From Daucus carota subsp. sativus (lineage: Eukaryota > Streptophyta > Magnoliopsida > Apiales > Apiaceae), in the NCBI RefSeq assembly GCF_001625215.2, contig NC_030381.2, positions 43,522,689-43,586,688 on the forward strand: a stretch of DNA of 64,000 nt, read 5' to 3'. The position numbers and the translations under genes are program-made. A model generated the notes under the pieces. The model made no database searches. It worked only from the letters and a program-made list of their open reading frames with translations, and was not told the DNA's origin. Below are positions 34,401 through 43,962 of this stretch, one piece after another (positions within the stretch are counted from its first letter, which is position 1; each line of letters starts with the position of its first letter).

Positions 34401-36144
34401 ACAAAGCTCGGACCCTTGAGATCCCGTAAGTGAAGCAAGAGAGGTAGCATTAAAAGAGAGGTCACTTTTCAATATGAAGCATACTGACATAACATCACTA
34501 CGAGTTTCAACGACACGGACTATATTGAACTGAAAATTAAGATTAAAGATATTCTTAAAATCAACATAACATTTAAAAAAGTAGAGAATATATTCTAGTC
34601 TATGAAGGACAAGTGCGGGTGCGGGGATACGGTAATTCGGGAAAATAAAATGGGGATTCGGGTGTGGGGCATACGGCAATTAGAATAAAATTAAAAAATA
34701 TATATTGTATATATATTCAATTAACAAAACAAAGGAGTGTCATTGAAATAAATCAAATAGTCAAATACCAAAGTTCATCATACTTGATAAATATTAATAA
34801 AAGACATGATATTCAATATTCATCAAACACATGATATCAGTCATCTTGAATTATCATATCTTCCATCTCCGGCTCATCAAGAGAAAGACTAGCTTCCATC
34901 CTTTTTTTTACCGCAAAATTACATAAATTACTTTTCCCGCACCCCATGAATCCCTGACCAGATACGCTGGGATATGCCATGTGGCGCACCCAGCCACACC
35001 AGCACTGCACAAAAACTAGGTGCCACGCTCATGCTTCATAGCTTCGAGTAGTTTCAACATAAACTTTACTCAATTGAATATAAAAATAAATTAGCAAAAT
35101 ACTAACAATAATATTCATGTAAATGAAGAAATACCTCCAAATTTCGAAGCTAATATAAATCCAACATTGCAATGTACATATTAGATGATTTGGAGATGAA
35201 AGAGGTCCCAAAAATATAAAATCGGAAAAATTACTAAAGGCACACACACGGAAGGCTTACATACTAAAGGGCCTTATTTTGTTTTTTTTTTAAAGTTCGG
35301 ATATATCATAATAAAATAGAGCGAACTCCTCACACATGGTAATGCATGTGTAGAACTTACCAGAGACGGAAGTACTGAAGGGCTTACCTGGGCTTAAGCC
35401 CAGGGTAATTTAAAAAAAGAAGTTTAATAGTTGTATATATTATGTAATTTATGTGTTAAGTAAGCCCACGTCATCTATCAACTAAGTCCAACCCATCAAT
35501 ATAATCAAGTAGATACATAGAATAAAATAGAGAATGTTGATTAACTGGGTGGAGTTCTCATTTTCTTCGGTTCCTAGCATGAATGCAATGTATAGTGCGG
35601 TGAGTATATTATTTTTTTAGATCTTAGCACATGAGGTGTTTCGACCTCATAAACATACGAGCGGGTATATTTTTCTTCGTTATTCACTTGTCAAGCCCAC
35701 CCCAGTCCAAAATCCTGGTTCCGTCCCTGGAACTTACCATAACAAAGTGTAAAAGAAAAAGGTACCTGTTAGAGATTGGAAACAATGGAGATCAAACGTA
35801 TCTGCCTCAAGAAGTTCAATCCCAGTGCATCCTGCAACAGGCGATAACTGCTGAGAAATTGCATGCATGGAGTGCCACAGACTAGCTAATCTCAAGCTGT
35901 CATTTGTATCCATACGTCCCGCAGAGCCATAGTCCTTCAAACGAATTGTTACCAACACTATAAAGAACTTTATTTTTCTCAATACTTAAAAAGTTCGTAA
36001 ACATAGCACAACCAAACCCATAAATCCTATAACACAAGTTTCGAAAGTACCTTGTAGTAATTTACCCAAAAAAACAAAATGTACCTTGTGGTAGATGAGA
36101 CCGCCAGATTTATTGATGATGTAAAGACTGTAAACTGCAGGCAT
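31461..36144 (-). CDS. TRAPPC4: trafficking protein particle complex subunit 4 (TRAPPC4/Trs23)
   Basis: Core subunit of the TRAPP tethering complex, part of the Rab guanine-nucleotide exchange core acting at the Golgi/trans-Golgi network. Exons: 36144-36085, 35934-35766, 31657-31461; GT-AG throughout, 141 aa, the usual plant length. It begins [20 protein letters not shown] (longin-like first strand), continues [20 protein letters not shown] and [17 protein letters not shown], and ends with [19 protein letters not shown] and [15 protein letters not shown], all highly conserved in the family. The small first exon (20 codons) carries the start. The second intron (31658-35765) is 4.1 kb, unusually long for so small a gene, and contains transposon insertions including a hAT MITE ending 36 bp from the exon 2 splice donor. 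Confidence 0.95.
31658..35360. other. TRAPPC4 intron 2, mostly unassigned sequence
   Basis: Nearly 3.7 kb without recognised coding sequence. It contains imperfect local repeats (AATCACAATTA followed by AAGAGAGAGGT, at about 33885 and 33943). It also has a segment at 34285-34345 (CAGGGCTGATCC...GGGCCCAAGGGG) that looks like a transposon edge, but its partner end was not found. Confidence 0.4.
35361..35729. mobile_element. non-autonomous hAT MITE (369 bp) in TRAPPC4 intron 2
   Basis: Terminal inverted repeats CAGAGACGGAA (left) and CAGGGACGGAA (right, inverted). The perfect 8-bp target duplication GAACTTAC lies at 35353-35360 and 35730-35737. The CAGRG start and 8-bp duplication are diagnostic of hAT. 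No transposase is encoded. The perfect duplication suggests recent insertion. Confidence 0.88.
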
Positions 36145-36654
36145 TTGGCGAGGTAAACGCAACTTTCAACCCCCAAACTAATTAATTAATTAATGAAACC
36201 TGGAGTAAGCCAAAAAAGTCCCAGATTAAAAATCAATCAAGTGAAAAACTATAATGCAGCAAACATTGTCTAATATTGGATTACTAAAATGAATTTCAAA
36301 GATGCGCCATTAAGGGCCGTTGGGGTTTCACAAAAGAATAACAAACAAGTATTGAATATAGATAACCCACAACCCAGATCATATATAGCGATTTGAATAT
36401 CTAATATTCGGTTCAATTAGAGTGTGTAGAAAGCGATCAGTACATAAAAACACAAAATTTATCTCTATATAAGTGAATATTTGAGCAGAACTGAACAGGG
36501 GTGGTTGAGAATAGCGTACCTCAAGAAGAATCGCTGAGCTGGGAATGGCCGGAACAGGGGTGCTTATTTGTTCAATTTACCATCCAACGGATGATAAGCT
36601 TTTGGACCACGTGATCATATGACCAAATTATCTCCCTTACGTTTATTATATATA
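36145..36654 (-). promoter_or_regulatory. TRAPPC4 upstream region
   Basis: Contains the TRAPPC4 leader and probable promoter. The block 36563-36654 recurs, diverged by a few bases, at 37622-37712. It includes ATCCAACGGATGATAAGCTT and a CACGTG G-box-like core in the first copy (36607-36612), changed to CATGTG in the second. Confidence 0.45.
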
Positions 36655-36683
36655 CTAGCCTTTAACCCGTGCGAAGCACGGGC
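36655..36683 (-). mobile_element. Helitron-like 3' terminus
   Basis: Read on the minus strand, a 7-bp-stem hairpin (CCCGTGC-TTC-GCACGGG) is followed by TTAAAGG and CTAG, with T as the next base. This is the hallmark 3' end of plant Helitrons: a GC hairpin about 11 nt before a terminal CTAG inserted between A and T. The matching 5' TC end should lie to the right but was not identified. Confidence 0.6.
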
Positions 36684-37302
36684 GAGTATATAATTCTTTA
36701 TTTTTTCATTTATAAGAAAAAAAATATTAGTTAATAATATTCACGCTTATTTATATAAATATTTTATTGATTTTCAGTTTGTCTTTTATAAGTTATACAT
36801 CTATTCATAAGTATTTATTAGTATTAATATATTTTATTAATAGTTTTTGTCTTGTAATATAAGATGAGTGTTTTTAGTATCTTTCATATGTTGTAGACTT
36901 CTAGTTCTATAGAAAGAGTACCAAACCAAAAATTTGTACGACTACAAATTATACCCATGTTGGCTTATTATAGTATAGTATAGATTATTATTATTGTAAA
37001 AATATATAGGTTCTACTTTTCAGACTTGTTTCTGGAAAAAAAACTACACATATTGGATCATCCAACAGTCGGTGGCGACTGGCGATGCAGTATAAAATGC
37101 ACTGTCACCGTCATTAATGGCTTCAAATAAACTATTGTAATCAAGTCATTCCTTTTCTCTTATGTATCATGCCAAAATATTAAATTTTTTCTATCAAATT
37201 TTAATATATATTGAGTAGAATATGTGACGTGAACTTCCATTAGATTATATTTATAAATATATTAGTATATATTAGAATTATTATAATATGATTCAAATTT
37301 GG

Positions 37303-37510
37303 CTTACTAATTTTAAAATATATTAGATAAAAGTAATTTTGTGACTGTGCGATTTATATGATTCTACAATTAAAACTGGTAGAAAGTATTTATTTTATAT
37401 TAAAATATCCAACTTATTAATTTTAAAATATATTAGCTAAAAATAATTTTGTGACAATGCGATTTATATGATTCTACAATTAAAGCTGGTAGGAAATATA
37501 TATTTTGGAT
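37303..37510. repeat. two tandem ~110-bp direct repeats
   Basis: Copies begin near 37303 and 37413 and share ATTTTAAAATATATTAG and GCGATTTATATGATTCTACA with a few substitutions. AT-rich and non-coding. Confidence 0.8.
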
Positions 37511-37621
37511 TAAGACATGTGAAAAACAGAATTTGCTTTGGATGTAGAAAAGAAATTATAAACATGCAAGTAGATATCAGTTGCCTTATAGAATTAGAAG
37601 TTAATTTTGTTCTAATCTAAC

Positions 37622-37712
37622 GGTGCTTATTTGTTCAATATACGATCCAACGGATGATAAGCTTTTGGAACATGTGACCATGCAACCAAATTATCTCCTT
37701 TACGTGTATTAT
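37622..37712. repeat. second copy of the TRAPPC4 upstream block
   Basis: Aligns with 36563-36654. Directly after the shared end the second copy lacks the Helitron-like hairpin segment present after the first (36655-36686), then both continue with AGTATATAATT. Confidence 0.8.
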
Positions 37713-37939
37713 ATATAAGTATATAATTGGGCATGTAGCATGTTAGTAAAAAAAATGTATTTAATTATTTATTATAATGTTTATTTTAAATTTAAATGTT
37801 AGAATGTAATAAAAAAATTGAAAAATAGAAAAATATTATTTTATTTTTTTGAAAATAAAGGACTTTCATTACTTCAAATCATTTAGAATTATCTCCACCA
37901 AATGGGTAGGAGGAGATGCAAACACAATAAAGCAATTTA

Positions 37940-38440
37940 ACGAACCGGAACTCTAGTTAGACTATGAGCCACCCTATTGGCTTGCTACCGAATATGACAT
38001 AACGTGACCATAGGAAAATCCTGGAGCATCAATCTGCATTGAGCTATTACGTGACCAACCTCCAACAAATTCATTGTTGTTCCATTTAGAGTTCTGGCTA
38101 CTAATAATGAGTCAGTTTCAATTGTTATTTTTCTACCTGGGTATTCCATTAGCCAAGACAGAGCTTCCCTAACTCCTATACACTCAACTTCCATCACAGT
38201 TGTCGGACGAGGAAGGGAGATACATTTTCCGCCAATGAAGGAGCCCGCCTGATCTCGCATAACCAATCCTATAGAAAAAGATTCATTCTCTGGAAAAAAT
38301 GACACATCAACATTGAGTTTCAAGCCCCCTGGCTCTGGAGGAAACCATTTCTTCGACTTGCAGTCGCGCCCATTTTCCCCCTTACAATTTGTTCCACCTT
38401 TTGATCGAGCATCCTTCCAGTAATTAGAAAAAATATCATA
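37940..38440 (-). pseudogene. LINE-type RNase H domain remnant (RVT_3), copy 1
   Basis: Encodes the C-terminal RNase H-like domain typical of plant non-LTR retrotransposons. WFPPEPGGLKLNVDVSFF carries the first acidic residue, EVECIGVREALSWL the Glu, and ETDSLLVARTL the next Asp. The frame meets a TAG immediately after LCHIR where copy 2 reads HVRKQANRVAH, so it is broken. No reverse transcriptase or endonuclease is nearby. It is homologous to 39984-40536, about 2 kb away in the same orientation. Confidence 0.82.
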
Positions 38441-39137
38441 TATATATTTTTTTTGCACCTGTCTCGAAACATGTATAAGATGTAAAAACAATCATATACA
38501 ATAATTAAGTATGATAGACGAATCACACAGATTAAGAGCATAGAGAATCAGAGATCATGTAAATTGAAGCAATCAAAGAATCACTGAAAGAAGTTTATTA
38601 ATATGATCAGGTCTAAATAGAGAATAAAGTACAATTTATTTGAGGGATTAGAATTTGTCTATCAATTCAATATCAAGTGTCAGTGGATTCTAGTATCGTC
38701 ATCCTGATTATTGATAAACAGTATCTAAAATATTTTTAGCCCGGAATAGATGGATCAAAGTAATTCGATTTCAACGTTAGTCGTTTGTAAACCAGACCAG
38801 TACACTAAGACACATACGAAGTTGTTCGTCATATTTATCAAACAAAGAATGGATGAGGTCAACAAGTCAATTGATCCAAGTCAAAATCAAGCCTACCGAA
38901 TGTCTCTTGGAGTTAACAACTGTTATATAAGCTATGTTACGTATTTTTATATATGCACTTTTAAATGGAACCAAGTGTTACTACTTATAAATTTTCTATA
39001 TAATAACACCTACAGGTATATATACATATGTATATAGGCACCAGGTTCATTTAAAATAACTAAGTATGAAAGATTTCTACTGGTGCATACTCTGAAAACA
39101 AGACGCCAAATGAATGTTTGATGAGAAATTGGCCAAG

Positions 39138-39190
39138 TCACATCACATGGCGCCACTATCTCACTCTACACAGTGTAAGTGGCGTCATGT
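39138..39190. repeat. short inverted repeat (15-bp stem, 20-nt loop)
   Basis: TCACATGGCGCCACT and AGTGGCGTCATGTGA face each other with one mismatch. It is isolated from any recognised gene and too short for a confident miRNA precursor. Confidence 0.6.
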
Positions 39191-39616
39191 GAAGGTATTC
39201 AGTATTTGGCTAGGTAAAAGAGCACACCGCACTCTTTATGATATACGCTGGTATAACTTTGACATACTAAATCTCAAATTTCATCAAGTCAAAAAGACAT
39301 GTGGTTGGAGCCATACGAAAGCTGATATGGTTGACAAAAATAGTGTTTGGAGACAGGTAAAAATTAAGATATTCAAGGTTTTGTTTAAGACAAAAAGACG
39401 CAAGGTCCATTTCATACATATACATTGAATAAACTTACGAGAAGCTAGGTGACAAGTAATCATGATTGGGAATTTCATTCTATAAATATATATAGTTAAA
39501 TAGTTTCATCTGAAACTTTTTAACAACTATGTCTAAAAACACTTCACGCTTTGCTCCTGGTGAATTATGTGCATTTTCTTCCGTAATAAACTCGAGCAAT
39601 GCGGGTAAAGGACTAA

Positions 39617-39980
39617 GAGCATCTCCAACGGTGCTCCTAACTCATTCTTTAAAAAATAATATAAAATATCGCTCCTAGTAAGTTAATACATCGGAAAATG
39701 TGAGAACTCCAATGCTACTCTTTATAGTTAGCTCCTAATTCACATTTTATATTTATTTTATATAAATGGGAGGAAAAAGTTAACTAAAAGAGAGAGAAGA
39801 TTGGAAAGAAAATAATATTATATTGAGTTAAGAGCTACTAGATGCTCTTTAAAAGAAAGGAGAGAGAGTAGGCTCCTAAATTTTTAAAGAGTATCTAGGA
39901 GCCCATTGGAGCACTATATTTTGATTTGCTCCTAAAATTTGGACTTAGGAGCTTGTTTAGAGAGCCCATTGGAGTTGCTC
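39617..39980. mobile_element. Tourist-type (PIF/Harbinger) MITE
   Basis: Starts GAGCATCTCCAACGG and ends with its inverse (CATTGGAGTTGCTC), flanked by TAA on both sides (39614-39616 and 39981-39983). TAA/TTA duplications are characteristic of PIF/Harbinger. The element abuts and truncates the RNase H remnant to its right. Confidence 0.78.
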
Positions 39981-39983
39981 TAA

Positions 39984-40536
39984 AGGTCTTATTTATAAAG
40001 AGCTCTCTAATATTAAAAGAATTAGTGATTATATAGTGCAATAACATACAGGGAACTCTTGCCAAACAATGAGCTACCCTATTAGCTTGCTTACGAACAT
40101 GACATAAACGAATACTTGGAGAATCTTGAAGCATGAGTCTGCACTGCTCCTGGATATAACCAACTTCTAGCAAATTCACCGTGCCTTCCATCAGTGCTCG
40201 ACATACTAGCAGGGAATCAGATTCAAGAGTAACCCTCTGAATTGATTGTTCCATAATCCATGATAAAGCCTCCCTTACACCAATACATTCAGCCTCCATT
40301 ACAGTTGCTGGCCGGGGTAACGAAATACACTTACCTCCTACAAATGCTCCTTCCTGATCACGAAGTACCATGCCTACAGAAAAAGATTCATGTCCCGGGA
40401 AAAATGATGCATCAACATTAAGTTTCAGCTCCCCTGGTTCTGGAGGTTGCCATCTTCTCAATTTGCTGGCTCCCTTAACGTTCACAGCTCTCCTGTCCAC
40501 ACTTGTTTTACGAGCAGACTTCCACTCATTATACAC
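39984..40536 (-). pseudogene. LINE-type RNase H domain remnant (RVT_3), copy 2
   Basis: Open from codon one through the RNase H domain. WQPPEPGELKLNVDASFF, EAECIGVREALSWI and ESDSLLVCRAL hold three of the acidic residues. The terminal motif reads NRVAHCLAR, with His where many members have Asp. After the domain the frame runs on into the adjacent Tourist MITE, so the last ~30 codons of the apparent ORF are MITE sequence. No other LINE domains remain. Very similar to copy 1. Confidence 0.82.
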
Positions 40537-41230
40537 TTTAAACGTGTTTATAACATTGCTTTTGACTAGAAAATAAGTAACTATGACTTGATTTAAAATC
40601 TAAAAATACAAGATTAATAATCTGAAAATAATATAAAACGCGATATTTTTGGAATCATTAATTAAAAAGGGAGAAAAATATGATTTAACAACTTTTCTAC
40701 CAATGAAATTAGCAGTTAGTAAACTCTATAATAAAATGTAAAGGCGGAGATATTAATTTTATTGAAGCTGAACATGTAACTGATCGCTAGCTTCTGATAT
40801 TATATTGCTCTAATATTTATGTCTTTGACAATAACCCGGACTTCGATCAACTCTTTTGAGTTCGATCGACTTAGGGGACCCGAATCTTCGTCGAATTTTC
40901 CATAGACATATTTAAAGAGCTCAGGAACATTTTCAAAGTTTAATATACTATATTTTAATCAATCATGATCTTACTTGCAATTATACAGCTGTAAAAAACA
41001 CCACTAGTTCTTCAGCATTCACAACGAGTTGTCACATACTTAAATTTGCATAAGAATTGAAAAAAAAAAAAAGAATTGAAAAAAAAAGTCATTAAATAGC
41101 CTCACAGGCTTGCATTTAGAGTAAGAGCTGTTATATGATAGTCTCTCAGCATGTACACCGCTATTCTTCTTCTTTTTTTTTTTTTTAAGATGCTATTCTT
41201 AATTTAGTTCTCGTAGTGCTTTAAGAGATA
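40537..41230. other. gene-free AT-rich stretch
   Basis: No gene, RNA or bounded transposon recognised; short A-runs are present near 41060-41090. Confidence 0.4.
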
Positions 41231-41840
41231 CTCCCTCCGTCCCAGTCATTTGTATACAAATGGCTGGGACACGGAGACCAAGAAAAAGTGTAAAAAATGA
41301 GTAAAGTTAGATGAAAAGTGAGTATAGTGGTGGGACCCATTTATATTTAATAATAGATTTGAGATAGTGTAGGAAAGTAGTGGGTGTAATAGTGTTTATA
41401 TTATTATAGAATGAAGATAGTGGAGGAAAGTAGTGGGTGTAATAGTGTTCCCTCCGTCCCAAATTAACTGTCCAGTTTGACTTTTTGATGGTCAATTTGA
41501 CCCAACTTTGACTGAAAAATATGTATATTAAATAACTGAATAAAATTATGAAATATATATCATTGAAAAGATTATCAAATCTATTTTAGAATATATTTTT
41601 CAGTTTTGTAAAATCGTAAAAGAATAATTTTTAATTTTCAGTCAAAGTTGGGTCAAATTGACCATCAAAAAGTCAAACTGGACAGTTAATTTGGGATTAG
41701 TATTATAGAATGGAGATAGTGGAAGAAAGTAGTTGGTGTAATGTTATTTTATATTATAAAAATTACTACTTTTGGTATGTATACAATTGGTGGGACGTCC
41801 CAAAAAGGAAACTGTATACAATTCATTGAGACGGAGGGAG
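41231..41840. mobile_element. Stowaway MITE carrying a nested foldback MITE
   Basis: Outer ends CTCCCTCCGTCCCAG and the inverse ending ACGGAGGGAG are flanked by TA (41229-41230, 41841-41842). The interior shows repeated GAAAGTAGTGGGTGTAATAG blocks. A second MITE (41450-41696) is inserted in it. Confidence 0.82.
41450..41696. mobile_element. nested MITE with 62-bp perfect inverted repeats
   Basis: Begins CCCTCCGTCCCAAATTAAC. Arm 41457-41518 is the exact inverse of 41635-41696, with an AT-rich loop of about 115 bp. The right end lacks the final CGGAGGG, so it is slightly truncated. A transcript would form a long perfect hairpin, a typical source of 24-nt siRNAs. Confidence 0.85.
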
Positions 41841-41842
41841 TA

Positions 41843-42570
41843 CATATATTTATCCCATATTCAGTCTATTTTTAATTTTTTATGATTAAATTTATTGATT
41901 TTTGACTGGAAATTGTGAATTTCTCTTTTATAGTGTTAATAAATTGAAAAATATATGTATAAAAGATTATAGATAATTTTATTAATATAGATTTGATAAT
42001 ATTATTCAAATATATGATATAAATTAAATCGATATCATGATATTATTTTGACACGAAAATAATATATTTTACTGAGCAAGAAATGTATAACTTGTACGAG
42101 ACCCAAAAACAATCAGTCGTATAACACTTATTTGCACTCAACAAATACTTCGCATAAAACGTGCAAATATCACTGACAATTACTCCAAATAGTTTAAACC
42201 GAACTCTTAAAACGAGAATATTATAGTTTCAGCTATATATTCTTAAAATTACCACTTTGAGCTATTATTAAATATAAGATAGTTACTAATACTTCAAACA
42301 TTAGTTTATATAGTTAGAATTAATTAAGAAATTGAGTTTACCCACACGAAACGTACATATTATGACATAGCAAAATGTATATGCATATATGCAGATTATT
42401 TAAATCTTGTATGTTTTTACTAGTTATAATTAAAATATTATTAAATTTTATTATAAAATCAAAACACTTTAATATGTAGTATAAATTAAATGAGAATACT
42501 AATCATCATTATTATAAATACCAAAGAAATATTTTAATATATTTTGACCGTACATATGATATAATTATGT
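41843..42570. other. gene-free AT-rich stretch
   Basis: No gene or bounded element recognised. Confidence 0.4.
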
Positions 42571-42873
42571 AGGGCTGTTTAACGAACCGAGCTGTTCGCG
42601 AACAAGCTCGAGCTCGGCTCGTTAAGAGCTCGTTCGGCTCGGCTCGTTAAGTTAACGAGCTCGAGCTCGAACACAAAAAATTGTTCGTTAAGTAAACGAG
42701 CTCGAGCCGAGCTTTTAGTATGTTCGGCTCGAGCTCGGCTCGAGTTCGACTCGAGCTCGCTCGGCTCGAGCTCGGCTCGTTAAAGCTCGAAAAAGTGTAA
42801 TATTTTTGGGGTTTTTTTAATAATTTATATATGTTATTGAATTCAGAATTCAACGTATAATTTATATATATAT

Positions 42874-42911
<38 letters not shown>

Positions 42912-43392
42912 ATATATATATATTAGTGTTGTAACCAAAATTTCGGAAAATAATAATTTTATATGGTTTGCTATTTTAACAGTCAAGTAGAAGGTTAACT
43001 AGTACCGCTAACTAGTGTTTAATCCTAATTTAGTGTTTCAATATTTTAAAAAATATTTCTTACTGATCCAACCGTATAGATGTTAACATATATACATTTT
43101 AGTGATATAAACAAAGTTTCAAAAAAATTAAAATTATTTGGTTAGCTATTTTAAGAGCCAACTAGCGGTTTGTCTTTATTTTTTTTCTGGCTCGGCTCGA
43201 CTCGACTCGACTCGGCTCGGCTTGTATTTGTTCGCGAACAAGCTCGTGTTCGGCTCGTTAGTTAACGAGCCGAGCTTGAACACAATTTTTGTTCGATAAA
43301 AAAGCTCGGCTCGGCTCGACTCGTCAGAAAAAAAATTAAAGCTCGGCTCGGTTCGGTCAAAACTCGGCTCGGCTCGGTTCGTGAACAGCCCT
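42571..43392. mobile_element. GC-rich-ended foldback/Mutator-like element (822 bp)
   Basis: Ends AGGGCTGTTTAACGAACCGAG and AGGGCTGTTCACGAACCGAG (inverted). The perfect 10-bp target duplication ATAATTATGT lies at 42561-42570 and 43393-43402. Both subterminal zones (about 42580-42790 and 43185-43390) are packed with GGCTCG/CGAGCC units. The middle is AT-rich with a long (TA)n. A 9-10 bp duplication and subterminal repeats fit a non-autonomous Mutator-like element. Confidence 0.82.
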
Positions 43393-43853
43393 ATAATTAT
43401 GTGACCAAAGTCCGGGGTCTGTCTTTATTTTCCTATGACCAATACAGTCTTTGTATAGCCTACACTTATATCTGTGTGGGTGGATTTATTGAATCATCTA
43501 CCACTCACTGCACCTCATAAATGTGAAGAAATTGAGGCCAGGCCAGAGCTAGTGCAACCCTAACAAAAATAATTGTCGCTCCAGTACGTACACATGTGTA
43601 ATATTTAATTAGTGCCCTACTTTTCACCGAAAGAGGTGGCCTTTAGGGTTTATTGATTGCAAAATACATTAAGAAATTAACATACGAATTATTGTTTGGT
43701 TTAGACACGCACATTCACCAGATGTGACAAGCAGCGTTTATATCCCAGTATTAATGATGTTTTTTAAGAATTTCACACGCAACCTTAACACTTTTAAACC
43801 GGTTTGGGAAATAAATGAAATTTATTAAAGTCCCATGAACTCCCTGTAACCCC

Positions 43854-43863
43854 TTTTTATAAA
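43854..43863 (+). promoter_or_regulatory. probable TATA box of the KCS gene
   Basis: TTTTTATAAAT lies about 105 bp upstream of the KCS start codon, giving a predicted leader of roughly 70-80 nt. No other strong TATA-like match is nearer. Confidence 0.5.
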
Positions 43864-43962
43864 TTGCTTTGTTGCAAATCTTGGACATCAAAGCAAGTGT
43901 TTTTGAATTCTTGTGAATAGAAGAGACTTGAAACATTCCCCTCTTCTCATTTTCTCATTTTC

